Below are positions 9,181 through 18,745 of a stretch of DNA of 64,000 nucleotides, piece after piece. The translations under genes and the position numbers were made by a program. The stretch covers positions 42,821 to 106,820 of the forward strand of contig JAEUSM010000002.1 of the NCBI GenBank assembly GCA_016788785.1, in the 5' to 3' direction. Each line of letters starts with the position of its first letter. The stretch's first letter is position 1. The notes below the pieces were generated by a model. That model ran no database searches. It saw only the letters and a list, made by a program, of their open reading frames with translations, and was not told the DNA's origin. Source of the DNA: Candidatus Kapaibacterium sp. GTDB lineage: Bacteria > Bacteroidota > Ignavibacteria > Kapaibacteriales > JAEUSM01.

Positions 9181-12100
9181 TTATTTTTGTAGTATGAATG
9201 GTTTTGAGGCTACATACGGTCCAGCACTCAATTTATAGGTATACATTCCCGATGTAAATCCAGTTGCTGGGAACGAAACTTGGTATGTTCCAGGTTGCAA
9301 TTCTTGATTCACAAGCGTTACTACTTTTTCACCTAAAGAATTATAGACATCCAATAGTACTGGTGTTTGCAAACCAACTGAAAATTCAATTGTTCCACCA
9401 AAATCAGTTACAGGATCAGGTTTCATTGAGGACAATGAGTAAGCTATTCCTGAACCACTGATGGAATTCAACCCAAATGCACATGTTGGCGTCAAGGTAA
9501 CAGTTGTCGTATTTGTAACAAAGAAAATACAATTATTTTGTGTTTCTGGGATTACATTGAGTACTGGTGTAATATCTACACCATCATTTTTCTCACCTTC
9601 ACTTAATACTCGTTGTGGCAAATACGTTGAGTAATCAACTGTTGCAATAGTTCCAACTGGAACTTGTGTTCCTGCTTGTTGTGCAGTTATCCTAAATACA
9701 TCTTTGGTTGCATTGGACAGAGTAGGATCATGTGTAATAGTCAATATATTTGCGAATGCAGGAGTAACAGCAAGTTGCATTTTTGGTGCTAACAATGTTT
9801 TGTCATACATCAATTCTACTGTAAGAGAATTTGACATTATATCATCCCATGGAAACGCATTTTCGTTATCTAAGGATAAAACAATATTTTGCCCCACTTC
9901 AACACTTTTACCACCATTTAGCTTTAACGATACATTCGGATTTGGCGTTGTTCTAACCGTAAATGAAGCTGTGATGGAACTGTCGTCAGTTCTATTGGTT
10001 CTTGCATTCATTGTTACAGTACGCTGTGCAGCATTTAAAGCTTTCCAAATTACCGTAACAGAACGAGATTCATTTGGTGAAATCACAAGCGGATTGGCTG
10101 CAGAAACAACTGGATTGGTTGTAAATTCACCCATATCTACACTAAAGTCTAAGCTGTTCAATTGAGCATTTGCATTTCCAGAGTTAATAATATTGACCGT
10201 CATCGTTGACGAATCACCCATACACGCAGTCATATTCCGTGTACCAGAATAGTTAAGAATTGCAAAAGTATCTCTTGACAGTTCAACACCAGTTCCTTCT
10301 AATATCACTTGAATCGACCTATTTCTATAGCATGTGTTAATCTGTATTCCTGCTTGCTCAGTACCTGCTTTTTGTGGAGAAAAGTACGTATATGCTTGCC
10401 ATCTAAACGGTCTAAATCCATTTGCATCTGTAAATTCTGAACCAGGATGATATAATGTAGTTGGTAGATTAAATTGATCAATAGAATCATAAGCAAAGCC
10501 TTTTGAACTAAAGTTTCTGAACCACTTTACTTCATTTGTATCAAATGTAACACTAGATATACATATAGTATCAGCAAACTCATAATTTCTATTTGTTATT
10601 GTTACTGGACGTTGTCTTTCTTGACGAGGATTCAATATAAATACCTCTCCAAACTGAATAATTGGCTCAACCAATAATTGTGGATCAGTTCCGATACCAG
10701 TAATATTAAATTCCAAGGTATCTGTTTCAGTAACGACTACAAATGTTCCTGTGTAAAATCCTGTTGATCTCGGATCAAATGTAGAATTAAAAGGTAGACT
10801 ATCGCCTGGTTGAATTAAATACTGAGCAGGTTGTTGAATTTGCAAACTAATGGGTGAAGCCTCTTTTTTGTACATATTCAAAATACGTAACGGTGCTGCA
10901 CCTGAGTTTTTCAAAAATACTGCGTTATTACGGACATAAGCAGATTCATTTTGTTCCAAATAATAACATCTTCTCCAATTAAATCCTCCCAACGGAAATC
11001 CGCTCACAAATTCTAAAAGTGAACTTGTACCAGTGCCATTGAAAACTGCAATCATATCATTATTTTTGGAATTAGAGCTGACCAACATTGAATCTACATA
11101 TTGCTTCGCTACTGTTGGTTTGAAAACAATAGATGCAGTAATAAACTCATTTGGTCGCAAAGATCTAATTTGAGGATTAGGAGCTTCGAAGTACTGGTCA
11201 ATTGTTAGAGGAACTCCAAGATTACTCTTTAAATACACTTCAAATTCAGGTTGGGTTGGAAGTGTGAAACTATTTTTATCAATTTTTACAATACCAGTTC
11301 CAACATTTCTCATCTCAAAATCTACAGTACCAGATTTAGAAACCTGAACTGATCCAAATGCCGCGTCTACAGGAGTAAATGCGATGTTACCGACTTTGAG
11401 ATTTGGTGTACCAATGCGAACTTGTAATAAAGAAAAATAGTACTTTGTTCCGCATATTTCATACCCCAATGAGTCTTGATAAAATCCATCTGCTAATGCA
11501 TTACAAGTTAAATTGACTTTAATAGTTTGACCAGGCTGTATTGTTCTTGGAAATTGATTAGCATCTACAGTAAAATTAGGATTGTTATTCTGCAAAACCA
11601 ATTCTTGAATTAGAATCGGTTTTAGTGTTTTATTTGATAAGTCCACAGAAAATGGAAAAGGAATACCTTGATCATATATTACAGGATTTGCAGAAAGATC
11701 TTTAAAATCCGTTAATGGTGTAATATCAGGTGCAATGTACTTGAAAGTGATAAAGGTATCATTTCCAACAACATCTGAAACTGTAAAGACAGCCTCTGCA
11801 TCTTTCCACTTATCTATAACTTCAACTGTATATGTTCCATTTACAGGAGAGCTCGCAGTTAAGCTTGAAGAACTCGTAATTGCATAGTTATATGAGAAAG
11901 TTGGATTTAAAAATGGTTCTTGTATAGGTGATTGAACATTATTAGGTCCTTGATCAGATACTGAAATCTTTACAGTTCTATATCCACAAGTAGAATCAGT
12001 TATCCAAACACGCGGAACTCGAGTATCGTTTGCTCTTGTCAAATCTTTTAACCCCATACTTCCTGCATACCCTGCTGCACCTTCTGAATTGTACGCTACG

Positions 12101-13599
12101 ATATATACTGCAAATGGTTTTGAAGAGCGAAAAGCAGTTGCTTGAGCTTCTAAATTAAGATTCATTGAACCATATCTTTTTCCGTCAGTAGGTACATCAA
12201 AGACTTGTCGTTCTGTAATGCTTCTTTGTATGACTGATGCAGGTAACCAAGTAAGTTTTTTCGTACTTTGGTTTAAAAAAGCATATTCTAAATCAGTGGG
12301 AAAAGAACCATCTGCATTTAATTCCGTAACAATTACAGCTAAATATGGAGAATATACTGAATTTACTTTTCCAACCATTTGAAGGGTTTGAAATTGTTCT
12401 ACAGGAACATATTGCAATTGAAATGGATTGGTATTCCCAGGGAAATTATCGTCTTGACGAGAAGTTCCATATCCAGTTACCGTTATTGGTTTATCAGATG
12501 AAATCAAGTATCCTTTATGATTATTTGCTGCTGCTCTGTCGATTGGAAGTTCCTGCCAAGAACCAGGAGTCCATCCTTGTGTTCCATTTGTACCCAGAAC
12601 ACCTTGTTGTACACCATTAACATTAATAACTGTATTTTCTTCTTTCGAAAAAACTCTAGAAACAGTTTGTTTTTGACGATACCCAGAACTAGAATGAGGC
12701 ATTTTTGGAATATAATAATTTTTGCCCCAAGCTCTACTTGGAATAGGCATTTCAATAGCAGTATTGCAAGTTCCAGCCTCAGGCATATACATACAAAGAT
12801 TACCTGTTAAAACAGCAAATGGTCTATTTCCTGTTAATTTAGTTCCTGTTAATTCACCACCAGATTTAGAAACAATAAAACTTACATCGCCCTCACCCAA
12901 CTGAACAGCAGTGGTACCACCAACAGGCACATTAGAATTTGTCCCTAATCTTCCACCAATATTTGCTGTAACTAAAGTTGGTGTTGAACTTTGTCCAATG
13001 ATTGTAATAAAACTTGGCATTGGTATTCCCTCAACTGAAGCAGTTCCTAAATCAGTTGAAGAACCAATAACATACTCTGTTGAAGTGTTAGATTTAGGAG
13101 TGGCAACATATCCCTCATTATATTGACGATTTCTTAGCCAAACATAAACTGCTACTGGAGCAGTCGATTTGACATATAATGCTCTACCACCAAAGAATTC
13201 ATTTTCTTTGGGATATTCTGGTTTTTCACCGTTATCAGCATAAGGAGCAACAAATTGAAACGGCAATTGACTTTGAGGTATAATTGCTGGTTGAAATGGA
13301 TTAACCTTTACTTTCAATGTACCATTTGGCAATTGATATTGGGGAGAAATTACTTTGATTTCCACATCAGCTTCTACTGGGGAATAAATGTAAAGTTCAA
13401 CACCATACAAATCAAAAGTAACTTCTGGTGGTTTTAACTTAATAGGAGGTAATGAAAGATAGAATTCCGTACCGATGTTATTGGGAGTGAACATTCTACT
13501 GAGTTCATTTGGTGTTAGTCCAACATCTTGTGAATGTAGATTTCCAAAAAGGAGAAAAATACAGCAAATGCTGGCAAAAATTGATTTGACGTTTTTCAT
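9181..13599 (-). CDS. Giant T9SS-secreted protein with IgGFc-binding-like N-terminus
   Basis: A 1472-residue exported protein. After a signal peptide (about 1-24) comes a region resembling the IgGFc-binding domain (about 40-430, with GTEFYLSLPP and SSTEYVIGSS-like blocks). Next are several HYDIN/ASH-like beta-sandwich repeats (about 640-1050), a cohesin-like segment near 1230-1340, and a T9SS type A sorting domain over the last 80 residues (DPVTDFGGTIEFSVG...LLDVYNSLGEKV...PGTYQVSF...GMYTYKL). The protein should cross the outer membrane and stay attached or be released. ATG 13599 is chosen because GGGAG lies 8 bases upstream; a TTG 12 bases earlier lacks support. An adhesive role is inference. 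Confidence 0.88.
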   Translation of the reverse strand: MKNVKSIFASICCIFLLFGNLHSQDVGLTPNELSRMFTPNNIGTEFYLSLPPIKLKPPEVTFDLYGVELYIYSPVEADVEIKVISPQYQLPNGTLKVKVNPFQPAIIPQSQLPFQFVAPYADNGEKPEYPKENEFFGGRALYVKSTAPVAVYVWLRNRQYNEGYVATPKSNTSTEYVIGSSTDLGTASVEGIPMPSFITIIGQSSTPTLVTANIGGRLGTNSNVPVGGTTAVQLGEGDVSFIVSKSGGELTGTKLTGNRPFAVLTGNLCMYMPEAGTCNTAIEMPIPSRAWGKNYYIPKMPHSSSGYRQKQTVSRVFSKEENTVINVNGVQQGVLGTNGTQGWTPGSWQELPIDRAAANNHKGYLISSDKPITVTGYGTSRQDDNFPGNTNPFQLQYVPVEQFQTLQMVGKVNSVYSPYLAVIVTELNADGSFPTDLEYAFLNQSTKKLTWLPASVIQRSITERQVFDVPTDGKRYGSMNLNLEAQATAFRSSKPFAVYIVAYNSEGAAGYAGSMGLKDLTRANDTRVPRVWITDSTCGYRTVKISVSDQGPNNVQSPIQEPFLNPTFSYNYAITSSSSLTASSPVNGTYTVEVIDKWKDAEAVFTVSDVVGNDTFITFKYIAPDITPLTDFKDLSANPVIYDQGIPFPFSVDLSNKTLKPILIQELVLQNNNPNFTVDANQFPRTIQPGQTIKVNLTCNALADGFYQDSLGYEICGTKYYFSLLQVRIGTPNLKVGNIAFTPVDAAFGSVQVSKSGTVDFEMRNVGTGIVKIDKNSFTLPTQPEFEVYLKSNLGVPLTIDQYFEAPNPQIRSLRPNEFITASIVFKPTVAKQYVDSMLVSSNSKNNDMIAVFNGTGTSSLLEFVSGFPLGGFNWRRCYYLEQNESAYVRNNAVFLKNSGAAPLRILNMYKKEASPISLQIQQPAQYLIQPGDSLPFNSTFDPRSTGFYTGTFVVVTETDTLEFNITGIGTDPQLLVEPIIQFGEVFILNPRQERQRPVTITNRNYEFADTICISSVTFDTNEVKWFRNFSSKGFAYDSIDQFNLPTTLYHPGSEFTDANGFRPFRWQAYTYFSPQKAGTEQAGIQINTCYRNRSIQVILEGTGVELSRDTFAILNYSGTRNMTACMGDSSTMTVNIINSGNANAQLNSLDFSVDMGEFTTNPVVSAANPLVISPNESRSVTVIWKALNAAQRTVTMNARTNRTDDSSITASFTVRTTPNPNVSLKLNGGKSVEVGQNIVLSLDNENAFPWDDIMSNSLTVELMYDKTLLAPKMQLAVTPAFANILTITHDPTLSNATKDVFRITAQQAGTQVPVGTIATVDYSTYLPQRVLSEGEKNDGVDITPVLNVIPETQNNCIFFVTNTTTVTLTPTCAFGLNSISGSGIAYSLSSMKPDPVTDFGGTIEFSVGLQTPVLLDVYNSLGEKVVTLVNQELQPGTYQVSFPATGFTSGMYTYKLSAGPYVASKPFILQK

Positions 13600-13727
13600 A
13601 ACTGCTCCCAAATCGAGTGTGATGATGTAAATTTTCAGTAATGTTTTGTTGTTAAGAACTATAATATTACAGAAAATAATCGAATTTTCAAAGAAAAAGT
13701 GTGAAAAATATTACATAATTATAAAGT

Positions 13728-15314
13728 TTAGGTAATTTCTTCTTTATATTCAAACGAAATAGTGACGGATAAAGTTTCTTGCAGGAGCAATTTTCTCTCT
13801 TGTGCAACCCAAAATTCAACATCTAAATTGGATTTTTGATATTCAGAAGCGAGATAACATTGTGCATAAGTGTGAGAAATTGGGACACATTCGAGTGAAT
13901 GCACTAACGAATGACGACGACGATCCAAACTTTCCGCAATGCGTAAAATTCCTGCAAGAACACAAACGATGCGTTTTTCATCTTCAGGGAGTGTTTGAAA
14001 CTCAAGATGTTTTCGTTTTGGGTCAGATTTTCGATGATAACGAGCAATCAACGCTATTAAATTGGTCTCATCATTCATAAAACCTGGAAGCACACAATAT
14101 TTGATGATATAATAACTGTGTTTGTGATGTAATTCGGGTGAAATATGATAACCAACATCATGCAACAAAGCTGCTGCTTCCAGTAGTTCTCGTTCTCTAT
14201 CTCCATATTTGTGGTACATTTTCAAACCATCAAACATTTCTAAACATAGCTTTTTCACATGTTCTGCATGTTGAAGTTCAACATTATACCGCTTACAAGC
14301 TTGATAGACAGAATGAGAACGTAAGGTAGACAAATGGTGATATTTGGAAAGGTCTTGAAGCTTTTCTAATGAATCATAGATTATTCCCTCTCGTAATGCA
14401 AAGCTTGATACAGTTACTGCGTCAATTGTTACTTCTTCTAATAACTGTTCGAGAATCAAAACACCAGCAACAATAATATCAGCTCGTTTAGGGTCCATTC
14501 CTGCCAGTGATCTTCGTCGTTGAAGAGTATGTGCATCTAAAATTGCCATAATTATTTTTCGCAACTCTGCAACATCAACTGAAACATCGTTTAATGAATC
14601 TGGAACATACCATTGACGTTGATACAAACACATTTCTACTAAGGTTGTTAAAGTACCAGAAGTAAATATAACAGAATCAAAAGGAGCTTTTTCTTGTATT
14701 TGTTCTAAAATATGTGCCCATTCTGCACGGATATAAAATCGGCATTCTTCGATTTGTTCATTGGTAATTACTTCAGAATCAAAAAACTTCTTTGTTAAAC
14801 GAACTGCTCCCAGTTTTGCTGAACGAATGAAGGTTGGCTGACCATCTTCAGCAATAATTGTTTCTGTACTACCACCACCAATATCCATTACAAATACTTT
14901 TTTGTCTTGCACATTGATTGCACGAGAAACACCTTTGAAAATCAAACGAGCTTCTTCATTTCCAGTGACAACTTGTACTTGAATTTTCGCCTCAGTTTCA
15001 GCACGTTCGATGAATAAATCTCTATTTTCAGCCTCACGAACAGCACTTGTGGCAATGGCAATAATATGAGCTTTATGTTTTGAGGCAATTTCAGAAAATC
15101 GACGTAAGGCACGAATACCACGTTCAATGGCATCAGGTGCTAAGGTATGCATATCGCCACCATCACTACCAGAGCCTAAACGCACCATCTCTTTGACTCT
15201 ATCTAAGGTGTGGATGGTACCGTTGGTGTCTACGGTTATGATAATCATGTGAAAGGAATTCGTTCCTATATCTATCGCTGCAAGAGGAGTGGAAATGTCA
15301 AAACTTTGATTCAT
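13728..15314 (-). CDS. Ppx/GppA-family exopolyphosphatase or pppGpp phosphatase
   Basis: The N-terminal half is an actin-like ATPase-fold phosphatase with AAIDIGTNSFHM near the start and VMDIGGGSTETI (about 155-166). The C-terminal half (about 310-510) is an HD-type domain with LLHDVGYHIS. This two-part layout is that of Ppx/GppA enzymes that degrade polyphosphate or pppGpp; the two activities cannot be told apart here. A GTG at 15326 overlaps the TAG of the previous gene by one base and could also be the start, adding 4 residues. Neither start has a well-placed ribosome site. It forms a pair with the small membrane protein upstream. Confidence 0.88.
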   Translation of the reverse strand: MNQSFDISTPLAAIDIGTNSFHMIIITVDTNGTIHTLDRVKEMVRLGSGSDGGDMHTLAPDAIERGIRALRRFSEIASKHKAHIIAIATSAVREAENRDLFIERAETEAKIQVQVVTGNEEARLIFKGVSRAINVQDKKVFVMDIGGGSTETIIAEDGQPTFIRSAKLGAVRLTKKFFDSEVITNEQIEECRFYIRAEWAHILEQIQEKAPFDSVIFTSGTLTTLVEMCLYQRQWYVPDSLNDVSVDVAELRKIIMAILDAHTLQRRRSLAGMDPKRADIIVAGVLILEQLLEEVTIDAVTVSSFALREGIIYDSLEKLQDLSKYHHLSTLRSHSVYQACKRYNVELQHAEHVKKLCLEMFDGLKMYHKYGDRERELLEAAALLHDVGYHISPELHHKHSYYIIKYCVLPGFMNDETNLIALIARYHRKSDPKRKHLEFQTLPEDEKRIVCVLAGILRIAESLDRRRHSLVHSLECVPISHTYAQCYLASEYQKSNLDVEFWVAQERKLLLQETLSVTISFEYKEEIT

Positions 15315-15325
15315 ATTTTTTTGCA

Positions 15326-15526
15326 CTAAGGTTTATTCGCTTCCCCTTTTGAGATAGTAACTCCATTTTTGGAATAGAGAATATCATCTTGATCTTTGGC
15401 CTGCATTGGTTGTTGTATCGGCATCATCACACCTTTAAAAAATCGACGAATAGCACCCAAAACAAAGGAAAATGCAACAATTCCTACAACTACAACCCCA
15501 AGAAGAATCAAAAGGAAGATTTTCAT
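15326..15526 (-). CDS. Small single-helix membrane protein (DUF4834-like)
   Basis: A 66-residue protein with one N-terminal membrane helix (MKIFLLILLGVVVVGIVAFSF), a short basic stretch (RRFFKG) and a polar tail. It resembles small DUF4834-type proteins of Bacteroidota, but the match is weak. I prefer ATG 15526; an upstream in-frame ATG would place ten charged residues before the helix. It is immediately followed by the Ppx/GppA gene and ends in TAG. Its promoter spacer carries a perfect dyad. Confidence 0.65.
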   Translation of the reverse strand: MKIFLLILLGVVVVGIVAFSFVLGAIRRFFKGVMMPIQQPMQAKDQDDILYSKNGVTISKGEANKP

Positions 15527-15553
15527 ATCGTATCTACCGTTTATGCAAAAATA

Positions 15554-15588
15554 CAAATTTATTTGACGTTCGACGAACGTCTTACAAA
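15554..15588 (-). promoter_or_regulatory. Probable minus-strand promoter with a 17-bp dyad in the spacer
   Basis: On the minus strand TTTG (15585-15588) is followed 23 bases later by TAAATTTG (15554-15561), a match to the Bacteroidota -33/-7 pattern, though the spacing is at the long end. The spacer contains the perfect inverted repeat GACGTTCG-A-CGAACGTC (15565-15581). A repressor bound there would block the promoter. The regulator is unknown. Confidence 0.5.
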
Positions 15589-15649
15589 AAGATAATACTA
15601 CAACGCTACTACCGTCAACACGTTGATATCATTTACTATCTAACGAATT

Positions 15650-16396
15650 ATGCAAAATTTCCATGTACCTGAAGGTTTAATTTCCTCTCTTCGTTCTGCG
15701 AAGAAGGTGATGGTTATTACAGGAGCAGGTGCCTCAAAAGAAAGTGGATTGGGTACATTTCGTGATGAAGATGGCGAATGGTCACGCATGAATCCTATGG
15801 ATATGGCTTCTCCAAACGGGTTTTCCAAAAACCCTACGTTGGTTTGGAAATGGTATCGACATAGAAGACAAGAAGCATTGAATGCTCTGCCAAATTTGGG
15901 ACATACGTCCTTGGCTACAATGGAAAAACTTTTTGATACTTTTGAAATTTTTACTCAAAATGTAGATGGTTTACATCAACGTGCTAGTTCAAAGAGTGTG
16001 TATGAATTACACGGTTCATTGCATTCTTATCATTGTTTTGATTGTTCACAACCTTTTGAAAATATTGAACCAATAAATGATGAGACTCCAGAGCTATGTA
16101 CCCATTGCGGAGGCTTGATTCGACCGAGTGTTGTTTGGTTTACAGAATCGTTGCCAGTAGATGTTCTTGCAAAAGCGGAGGTAGCTGCTAAGGAATGTGA
16201 TATATTTATGAGTATCGGCACATCGTCAGAGGTGTTCCCAGCAAATACATTCGGCACAATAGCTTCCCATTATGGAGCTGTCACCATTGAAATCAATCCA
16301 CATCCAACAATTCAAAGCGATTTGTTTACCTACAGATTACCCTATGCATCAGGGCAAATTTTACCCTTGATTGTACAACAATTACAAGAAAAATAA
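15650..16396 (+). CDS. cobB: Sirtuin (SIR2) NAD-dependent protein deacylase, class III type
   Basis: The enzyme removes acyl groups from lysines using NAD. In 248 residues it has GAGASKESGLGTFR (about 25-38, NAD binding), QNVDGLH (103-109), catalytic His121 in ELHGSL, and four zinc-binding cysteines (129, 132, 150, 153). Tyr69 and Arg72 form the YxxR motif that marks class III sirtuins such as E. coli CobB and SIRT5, which accept succinyl- or malonyl-lysine as well as acetyl-lysine. It is first in a unit with acpS and menG, 8 bases before acpS. Confidence 0.92.
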   Translation: MQNFHVPEGLISSLRSAKKVMVITGAGASKESGLGTFRDEDGEWSRMNPMDMASPNGFSKNPTLVWKWYRHRRQEALNALPNLGHTSLATMEKLFDTFEIFTQNVDGLHQRASSKSVYELHGSLHSYHCFDCSQPFENIEPINDETPELCTHCGGLIRPSVVWFTESLPVDVLAKAEVAAKECDIFMSIGTSSEVFPANTFGTIASHYGAVTIEINPHPTIQSDLFTYRLPYASGQILPLIVQQLQEK

Positions 16397-16404
16397 TTAA
16401 GATT

Positions 16405-16794
16405 ATGATAATAGGAATTGGAACTGACATCGTTGCTATTAAACGTATCCAAGGTTCGATAGAAAATTACGGTGAACGTTTTTTGAAAAAAATATTTACA
16501 GAAACTGAACAGGCGTATTGCAATGCCAGAGAAAAAACTGCTGTTTTGCATTACGCAGGAAGATTTGCCGTGAAAGAAGCATTTTCAAAAGCGATTGGAA
16601 CTGGTATCAGACAAGGATTTGTTTGGAACACAGTCGGTGTAGTGAATGAACCTTCTGGAAAGCCAGAGATTTCATTAACCGGAGTTTTACAAGAACGATG
16701 GGGACAGTACAAAATTCATGTTTCAATATCTCATACTGAAGAATATGCAATGGCAATGGTTATAATAGAAGATTTACTAACGGAGCAACAATGA
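16405..16794 (+). CDS. acpS: Holo-[acyl-carrier-protein] synthase
   Basis: AcpS transfers 4'-phosphopantetheine from CoA to acyl carrier protein. The 129-residue protein has the two metal-binding motifs: Asp8 in GIGTDIVAIKRI and Glu58 in RFAVKEAFSKAIGTG. Length is normal. Its stop overlaps the start of menG by four bases (ATGA). Confidence 0.95.
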   Translation: MIIGIGTDIVAIKRIQGSIENYGERFLKKIFTETEQAYCNAREKTAVLHYAGRFAVKEAFSKAIGTGIRQGFVWNTVGVVNEPSGKPEISLTGVLQERWGQYKIHVSISHTEEYAMAMVIIEDLLTEQQ

Positions 16795-17489
16795 GTGAAC
16801 AAGTAAGAACAATGTTTGCATCCATTGCTCCACGATACGATATTACCAATACAATTCTCTCGTTGGGTATTCACCACCTATGGAGAAAAAAAGCCGTAAG
16901 GGTCTCAAAAGCTTCAAAAGGAATGAGGGTTCTTGACTGTGCAACAGGCACTGGTGATTTGGCATTGGAATTTAAAAAAGCTGTGGGGAATGAGGGATAT
17001 GTACTTGGTACAGATTTTTGTGCTGAGATGATGGACACAGCTCCTGCGAAAGCTTCAAAACAACAATTGACTGTTCAGTTTGAAGTAGCAGATGCTACTG
17101 CATTGCCGTATGAAGATAATTCTTTTGATGTTGCCAGTATTTCTTTTGGGATACGTAATGTTGATGACCCTGTTCAATGTTTGAATGAACTCGCTCGTGT
17201 TGTAAAACCTAATGGCGTTGTTGTTGTTATCGAATTTGGCCAACCTATTGGATTTTTTGGGAAATTGTATGAATTCCATTCTCGCTACATTATTCCATTT
17301 ATTGGTGGCATCTTTACTGGAAACAGACAAGCCTATGAATATCTGCCAAAAACTGCAGCAGCATTTCCTGCTGGAGAGAATTTTGTGCAAATGATGAAAA
17401 ACACACAACGATTTCAATCGCAAAAAGCTATCCCGTTAACAGGCAGCATTGCATATATTTATCTCGGTATTGTGAAACCATCCATCTAA
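16791..17489 (+). CDS. menG: Demethylmenaquinone methyltransferase (UbiE/MenG)
   Basis: A SAM-dependent methyltransferase for the last step of menaquinone synthesis. The 232-residue protein has the N-terminal MFASIAPRYDITN block, SAM motif I DCATGTGDLAL (about 49-59) and later NSFDVASISFGIRN and a GNRQAYEYLPKTAAAFPAGE region, all typical of UbiE/MenG. Organisms of this group normally use menaquinone, so menG is the better name. Fourth-base overlap with acpS; 12 bases to the next gene. Confidence 0.93.
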   Translation: MSEQVRTMFASIAPRYDITNTILSLGIHHLWRKKAVRVSKASKGMRVLDCATGTGDLALEFKKAVGNEGYVLGTDFCAEMMDTAPAKASKQQLTVQFEVADATALPYEDNSFDVASISFGIRNVDDPVQCLNELARVVKPNGVVVVIEFGQPIGFFGKLYEFHSRYIIPFIGGIFTGNRQAYEYLPKTAAAFPAGENFVQMMKNTQRFQSQKAIPLTGSIAYIYLGIVKPSI

Positions 17490-17501
17490 TTTTCAGGACA
17501 A

Positions 17502-18731
17502 TTGAGAACGAATTTTTCTTCTTTTTTCTATCTTTCATCAAAACTTTTTTCTGGAGGTTCGAAGTTTTTACGCTTCACTCGAGTGATTGCCATTGGAAGC
17601 GTCGCCTTGGGTGTGATTGCATTAGTAGTTTCATTTTCAATATTAGAAGGATTTGAAAAAACTATCAAATCAACAGCGTCTGAATTTACCTCACATGTTT
17701 CTGTTGTTACATTTTCACGACAACCATTTACCGTAACAAAATCCTCAATTGCTCTGCTCAAATCTCATTCAACTTCAATTGTTTCTGTTCAGCCAGTTAT
17801 AGAACGTGAGTGTTTACTTCAAGGAAAAAACCAAAATATTGAAGGAGCATTGGTGCGATCAGTTTCCACTGACACTTTTTCGCTGTTATCGCCAAATTAC
17901 CTTTTTGAAGGAAGAAATACCTTTTCACCAACAGCTCAGAATACAAATGAAATTATACTCAGTAAGCGAATGGCGAATAGACTCCAAAAAGCTATTGGAG
18001 ATTCAATTTTGATAACAGTAATTTCAATAACTGATTCTCTACAAACAACAAATTTTGATTATGCTACAGTCATTGGGCTGTATGAAACAGGAATGGCTCA
18101 ATATGATAATATCGTAGCGTTTGTACCTGAACATTCAGCTCGTCAACTATTTTCACTTTCAACGAATGTTTTCACAAATTTGGACGTAATGCTTACAACC
18201 GTTGATGAAGCCAGAAAAGTCTCGACAGAAATTGAAAATTATTTAGGGTACCCGTTTTATGCTCGAAGTGTATTTGAATTACATTCTTCGATATTTACTT
18301 GGATAGAATTACAAAAACAACCAATTCCAATTGTACTGAGCCTCATTTCAGCGGTTGCTCTGTTTAATATAATTACGACATTGTTAGTTTCAATAGTGGA
18401 AAAAACCCACTCATTGGGAATTGTGCGTTCTTTGGGTCTTTCATCAAAAACATTATTAGCACTATCGCTATTTCAAGGTCTCAAAATTGGGGTACTTGGG
18501 TCTGTGATTGGGATTGTTTTATCCTTACTTTTTTATTGGTTACAATCAACGTTTTCCCTTATTACTCTTAATCCTGAAATCTACTTTATAGACCATTTGC
18601 CAGTAGCTTTTGTTCCTAACAAAATGGTGATAGTTATTGGAATAACCATTGGTATTTCGGCAATTGCAACGATTATTCCTACACTGGTAGTTACAAGAAT
18701 TTCCGTAGTGAAAGCATTACGGTTTTCGTAA
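17502..18731 (+). CDS. LolC/LolE- or FtsX-type ABC transporter permease
   Basis: A 409-residue permease with one N-terminal membrane helix (about 28-50, FTRVIAIGSVALGVIALVVSF), a large periplasmic domain (about 55-265) and three C-terminal helices (about 275-305, 330-355, 375-400). This is the MacB/LolCE topology used in lipoprotein release or mechanotransmission. No ATPase gene is next to it. The start is a TTG at 17502: the menG stop TAA (17487-17489) is in the same frame, no ATG or GTG follows until inside the first helix, and AGGA (17495-17498) lies just upstream. Confidence 0.82.
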   Translation: MRTNFSSFFYLSSKLFSGGSKFLRFTRVIAIGSVALGVIALVVSFSILEGFEKTIKSTASEFTSHVSVVTFSRQPFTVTKSSIALLKSHSTSIVSVQPVIERECLLQGKNQNIEGALVRSVSTDTFSLLSPNYLFEGRNTFSPTAQNTNEIILSKRMANRLQKAIGDSILITVISITDSLQTTNFDYATVIGLYETGMAQYDNIVAFVPEHSARQLFSLSTNVFTNLDVMLTTVDEARKVSTEIENYLGYPFYARSVFELHSSIFTWIELQKQPIPIVLSLISAVALFNIITTLLVSIVEKTHSLGIVRSLGLSSKTLLALSLFQGLKIGVLGSVIGIVLSLLFYWLQSTFSLITLNPEIYFIDHLPVAFVPNKMVIVIGITIGISAIATIIPTLVVTRISVVKALRFS

Positions 18732-18745
18732 TATAGTACGATATG

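Noticed and set aside
15565..15581. LexA/SOS box
   Set aside because: The half-sites GTTCG/CGAAC are arranged differently from the known GAAC-N4-GTTC and GTTC-N7-GTTC boxes.
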